Of a DNA stretch of 9,559 nucleotides, positions 6,257 to 9,559 are shown piece by piece. The notes beneath the pieces are model-generated. The model saw only the letters and a program-made list of their open reading frames with translations. It was not told the DNA's origin and did no database searches. Numbering within the stretch: position 1 is the first letter of the stretch; every line of letters begins with the position of its first letter. The DNA comes from Bacteroidota bacterium (GTDB lineage: Bacteria; Bacteroidota; Bacteroidia; Flavobacteriales; Crocinitomicaceae), in the NCBI GenBank assembly GCA_029558435.1, contig JAKQEZ010000107.1:1-9559 (forward strand). The letters run 5' to 3'. Both the position numbers and the translations under genes were made by a program.

Positions 6257-6320
6257 TGGTGGCTCTTTTGCAAAACTTGGCTTTAGTGTTGGCTTGTGCG
6301 GTTTTGCAAATGTGCCACCA
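6257..6320 (+). repeat. Structured intergenic repeat H2, copy C
   Basis: A 64-base hairpin almost identical to copy A. TGGTGGC (6257-6263) pairs with GCCACCA (6314-6320), and TTTGCAAAA (6267-6275) with TTTTGCAAA (6302-6310). They are separated by TCT facing TGT, and the loop is 26 bases. It ends 10 bases before the stop codon of res (as seen on the plus strand), the same distance as copy A from the endonuclease stop. No T-tract follows it in the direction of res transcription. Confidence 0.8.
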
Positions 6321-6330
6321 GATGCGTTGG

Positions 6331-8661
6331 CTAAATTATGTTGTCAAAATAGTCCCACTTCGTTAAATCGTTTTTGTCATACTTGTAAATGTCTTGTTGG
6401 TTTACTCTCCATTTTTTTGTGTCGTCTTTAATGATGATGCCACCAACTAAATTTTTTCCTTTTGCGTTTTGGTCTTTGATGTATGCTTGTAACGCTTCGG
6501 CTCTTGATTTTGCTTCTGTCGCTGTGCTACCTGCTTTTGTGTCGCCAATGAAAGTTTTACCCGATGTCAGTTGAATGATGTAGTCAGGATAAAAAGTTTG
6601 AGGCAAATCGTTTTCTTCGTATTTGATACCGAAAAAGTCTTTTTTACTCACTCCATTTTTAAACCACCATTCAACTTTGTCTGCTTTGGTTTCAAGATGT
6701 TTTTCAAATTCCTTTTCAGGTGTTGAACGGTCTTTACCTAAATAGCAAGGTTCGTAAATACAAAGTTTGTAGTCCAGTTTTTCGTCTGTGTGTTGATTGA
6801 AAAATTCCTCTTTCTTAATATCCCAGTCGTAAACAGTTTCTTCAATTTTTGCTTTAACTTCTGCTTTCTTAATTGGCTTGTATTCTCCAGTCGCTTTGCT
6901 TAAAAGTTCAGAAAACTTGCTCAAATTTTTGTCGTGTAGAAACAAGTATTGAATATGAATAATACCGTTTTCCATTTGGTAATTGATACCTAAATATTTT
7001 TTGAACCATTGATAAATTGCACCTCTTACTGTCGGAACAGAACGCTTTGGTGCAAAACCGCTTAAATTCTCTTTGATAATAGAACTGAACATATCTTGCA
7101 AATCATTGTCAGCCAATTTTGCTAATGCTGTTCTATCATCACTTTCATTCAAAACTCCCGTAATTTCATCATAGTCAGTTCCAGTAATTTTCTTATCGGT
7201 CAATAAACTTTCTTTGTAAGTTGTGATGTCCGTTGTTAAACCTTTGGCTTTTATTTTCTCACCGTTTTCGGCTGTGTTTACCATTGTCGGATTTATTTCT
7301 ATACCGAAGGCATTGCAAAAAACCTCTTCCAATGTTTTTCCGAAACTGAATGTAATATCGCCAAAGTCAACACGACTTTTGTAGTAGGATGGAAGCAGTA
7401 AAGGTTTATAGATTGGCTTTCTTACCGACTTTAAATGCTTAATGATGTTAGGATTGTAATCTTCTTTTTGAACTGTAATCTTTTGAAGATTTGTAAAGAT
7501 GAAACCAGTGTTTAAATTTTCATCTTCATAGTGCATTTGTTCAGGCATACGAAGTATGCGACCAACTGTTTGCACTTCAAAAGTGTAACTCTGAATGTCC
7601 CGAAGTTTTACAAGTATGTGTGCTCTTGGGCAGTCCCAACCTGTGTCAATGGCTTGTTTGAAAAGCAAAAATTCAACTTCGCTTTCAAAATCTGAAATTT
7701 GGTCTAAATTGTCTGACTTTTCTTCACTTAACCAAACTGCTAATTTTCCGTTTGTTTCCGTAATTCCTTTGTCGGCTAAAAACGCTTCAATTACTTCTTT
7801 CTTTGCAACGCCTGCTTCTGCGTTTGGAAGTTGAATAAGGCAAAGCGGATTGATATTTGAACCTGCTTTATTATATGCTTCTTTTAGTTCTAATCGTTTG
7901 TTGTAAGCTGCTTCAATTATAATGTCTTGTGAAGTTTTTTCATCATCAACCAATTTTTCAAGGTTCTCATTAATGATGAGTTCCTTTTTTATCATTCCTT
8001 CTTCAATTACATCTTTTGGGTCAACGTAAACGAATTTTGCATTGCCTTTTGCAATGTCTTGTGCTGTTGGTTGAATTTTGGGTGTAGCACTCATTTCAAG
8101 TGTTACATCTGCACTTATAATTTGTCGTAGTTCGTTTGTTCTTTGTGCATCACTGGCATAATGGCTTTCGTCAATGATTAAAACGATTTTGCGTTTTTCT
8201 CTTGTGGTTTCTAGAACCTCAATGAAATTAACGCCTTCGCCTTCTCTCATTACTTTGTTTTTCCACTCGCCTTTATTTTCACCCGAAGCGTATTTACTGT
8301 AAAGTTTTTCCCAGTTTACAACAACTACTTCGTTTTGCTCAATGTAGTTTCTGCTACCAAAAAATTCCTCTTCCAATAGATTTACGTTTGGGAAACCGTC
8401 AAAAATTCGTTCAAGTGATTTTTTACTCTGCTTGTGTAAATCGCCTTTGCCAATGCTAACCCACAAAAAACATAAATCTGTTTCGGGCAATTCTTTGATT
8501 ATTTCTTCAATGAATTTTGCAACCATTACAGTTTTTCCGCTACCTGTTGGGCTTTGGAAAACACAAACTTTATTACTGGCATCTTTTGCCAGTAATTCGG
8601 TAACTGATTTTACCAGTTGTCCGATTGCATTTACTTGATATTCTTTATTTCCGTATGACAT
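6331..8661 (-). CDS. res: Type III restriction enzyme, Res (helicase-nuclease) subunit
   Basis: A 776-residue ATP-dependent translocase and nuclease that, together with Mod, would cut DNA with unmodified sites. The superfamily 2 helicase core is clear: SPTGSGKT (37-44, Walker A), DESH (164-167, Walker B), SATP (191-194, motif III) and QTVGRILR (364-371, motif VI), with DTGWDCPRA just before. The nuclease is at the C-terminus: Glu649/Glu651 in TPEKEFEKHLE, Asp693 in YPDYIIQL, and Asp707/Lys709 in IGDTKAGS, a complete PD-(D/E)xK site. At 776 residues it is shorter than the roughly 900-1000 residues of the classical EcoP1I/EcoP15I subunits, but all motifs remain. It starts 2 bases after the mod stop (TAA), so the pair is surely one operon. 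The TAG stop is 10 bases from H2 copy C. Confidence 0.93.
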   Translation of the reverse strand: MSYGNKEYQVNAIGQLVKSVTELLAKDASNKVCVFQSPTGSGKTVMVAKFIEEIIKELPETDLCFLWVSIGKGDLHKQSKKSLERIFDGFPNVNLLEEEFFGSRNYIEQNEVVVVNWEKLYSKYASGENKGEWKNKVMREGEGVNFIEVLETTREKRKIVLIIDESHYASDAQRTNELRQIISADVTLEMSATPKIQPTAQDIAKGNAKFVYVDPKDVIEEGMIKKELIINENLEKLVDDEKTSQDIIIEAAYNKRLELKEAYNKAGSNINPLCLIQLPNAEAGVAKKEVIEAFLADKGITETNGKLAVWLSEEKSDNLDQISDFESEVEFLLFKQAIDTGWDCPRAHILVKLRDIQSYTFEVQTVGRILRMPEQMHYEDENLNTGFIFTNLQKITVQKEDYNPNIIKHLKSVRKPIYKPLLLPSYYKSRVDFGDITFSFGKTLEEVFCNAFGIEINPTMVNTAENGEKIKAKGLTTDITTYKESLLTDKKITGTDYDEITGVLNESDDRTALAKLADNDLQDMFSSIIKENLSGFAPKRSVPTVRGAIYQWFKKYLGINYQMENGIIHIQYLFLHDKNLSKFSELLSKATGEYKPIKKAEVKAKIEETVYDWDIKKEEFFNQHTDEKLDYKLCIYEPCYLGKDRSTPEKEFEKHLETKADKVEWWFKNGVSKKDFFGIKYEENDLPQTFYPDYIIQLTSGKTFIGDTKAGSTATEAKSRAEALQAYIKDQNAKGKNLVGGIIIKDDTKKWRVNQQDIYKYDKNDLTKWDYFDNII

Positions 8662-8663
8662 TC

Positions 8664-9559
8664 TTAGTTTTTGAAAATTCGTTTGTAAACATCTAAAATC
8701 TTTTGTGGAATTGGCTCAAGGCGGATGTTTTTCCAACCTCTGAAATTGGCTTTGTCTAAACCGTGATTATCAACGGTAAAACAATACAAAACCTTTTCGC
8801 CTTTTAAGGAATTCATTTCTTCTTTTAGTTCGTCAAGCGAAGCATTGGCAAAGTCATAGTAAACTGCTAAATAGCGATTGCCTTGTTGAAATATCTTATA
8901 GTCCGCTTCTTCTTTGATTAAATTGAAAATTCCTTCTTTCAAACAAAGCATTTCTGTGCAACGCTTTGTAATGTCAATTTTCAATTGGTCTTTATTGCGG
9001 TTGTTCGCAACAAAAGAAGTTTTGAAATATTTTAAGTTGTTGCCAAGTCCGTCTACATTCTCTTTCTTTTCATTTTTATATCCTTTAATTACATTTTTAA
9101 CTCTTGGGTAAGTAACTTCTTCGCATATTTCATTTTCATTATTTGTACAAAGTATAAATCTTCTATTTCCACCATCTTGCTTATTCAGGTTAAGAACTGC
9201 GTGTCCTGTTGTTCCACTTCCTGCAAAAAAATCAAGTATTGTTGAATTGTTTTTTCTAGTTATTAACTTGAGTATGTCTTCAATTAAGTGAACTGATTTT
9301 GGAAAATTAAATTTTTTTTCACCAAGTATAGAGTCCAATATTTTTGTTCCAAAGTGATAGGCGTGATATTCCTTTTTTATCCAATGCGTCCTTATAACTT
9401 GGTCTTCATACAATTTCTCATAGATAACAATTTCATCGTTTTCTTTTTTTGCAACAATATTTCCCTCGTTTAAATAATCTAAAAATGTATTTGGTAAAGT
9501 TTTCCAAGTTCGTTCAACTCCAGATTTAATTACGGGATAAATTGCTTTAAGGTCTTTAC
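8664..9559 (-). CDS. mod: Type III DNA methyltransferase, Mod subunit (partial, N-terminal part outside the window)
   Basis: The last 297 codons of a beta-class amino-methyltransferase that gives a type III system its site recognition and protective methylation. The frame is open from the stop at 8664 to the right edge without interruption, so the TTG near 9413 is not a real start. Upstream in-frame residues read KSGVERTWKTLPNTFLDYLN, then WIKKEYHAYHFGTKIL, the conserved region after the target-recognition domain. FNFPKS (visible residues 83-88) belongs to motif X and DFFAGSGTTGH (109-119) is SAM-binding motif I. Motif IV (DPPY-type), which comes first in beta-class enzymes, must lie beyond the edge. 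Its direct coupling to res makes a type III Mod the best reading. Confidence 0.9.
   Translation of the reverse strand, partial: KDLKAIYPVIKSGVERTWKTLPNTFLDYLNEGNIVAKKENDEIVIYEKLYEDQVIRTHWIKKEYHAYHFGTKILDSILGEKKFNFPKSVHLIEDILKLITRKNNSTILDFFAGSGTTGHAVLNLNKQDGGNRRFILCTNNENEICEEVTYPRVKNVIKGYKNEKKENVDGLGNNLKYFKTSFVANNRNKDQLKIDITKRCTEMLCLKEGIFNLIKEEADYKIFQQGNRYLAVYYDFANASLDELKEEMNSLKGEKVLYCFTVDNHGLDKANFRGWKNIRLEPIPQKILDVYKRIFKN

Larger units (their letters stand above)
6018..6330. other. Intergenic region between res and nhaA
   Basis: This non-coding stretch carries H1 copy C (6063-6192) and H2 copy C (6257-6320), separated by 64 bases, in the same order and spacing as in the region 135-396. The spacer is T-rich and matches copy A's spacer in TTCTTTTCTGTCGTGTT and in TGCGTTGGCTTGGTGGC. 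Open frames on both strands translate into sequences that resemble those of the 46-348 region, which is expected from repeat homology and not evidence of a gene. Confidence 0.65.

Noticed and set aside
8664..9413. Treating the 249-codon frame starting at 9413 as a complete small methyltransferase gene
   Set aside because: The start is an internal TTG; the frame stays open to the right edge, and the residues upstream belong to the Mod family.
1..9559. tRNA, rRNA, CRISPR array or insertion sequence with transposase
   Set aside because: I found no cloverleaf or rRNA signatures, no regularly spaced short direct repeats, and no transposase or integrase frame in the window.

Overview
This window looks like part of a chromosome or accessory region of a Bacteroidota species. 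The genes are AT-rich, most stops are TAA, and start codons sit in A-rich context without clear Shine-Dalgarno sequences. The restriction-modification (R-M) proteins resemble Bacteroidota types. The phylum is an inference; I cannot name a genus. All seven genes I accept lie on the minus strand, so the layout is best read from right to left.

Right part (9559 to 6331): the 3' part of a type III DNA methyltransferase gene (mod, running off the right edge), followed after 2 bases by a complete type III restriction subunit gene (res). Middle (6017 to 4875): nhaA, a Na+/H+ antiporter with its catalytic aspartates intact. Left part (about 4550 to 407): a compact operon of a small HTH regulator, an amino-methyltransferase with an N-terminal helix-turn-helix, a 454-residue protein with a nuclease-like core and a Cys/His cluster, and a TdeIII-family restriction endonuclease. 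Gaps inside this operon are 1, 0 and 12 bases. A candidate promoter and a 17-bp perfect palindrome precede the regulator.

The three intergenic regions (1-406, 4533-4874, 6018-6330) are not empty. Each holds two structured repeats. H1 is a hairpin of about 130 bp whose arms change sequence between copies while keeping base pairing. H2 is a 64-65 bp hairpin with a conserved TCT/TGT interruption in the stem. The type II operon lies between two H2 copies and nhaA between two H1 copies. Both R-M operons end exactly 10 bases from an H2 copy, and H1 and H2 are 64 bases apart in both of those units. This suggests that genes are loaded as cassettes between paired hairpins, and it is the most unusual signal in the window.

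Working model: two independent R-M systems form a small defence island around an ion transporter gene. The regulator delays or balances expression of the type II operon. The repeats may be recombination sites, integron-like boundaries, or transcribed structured RNAs; the sequence alone does not decide which.
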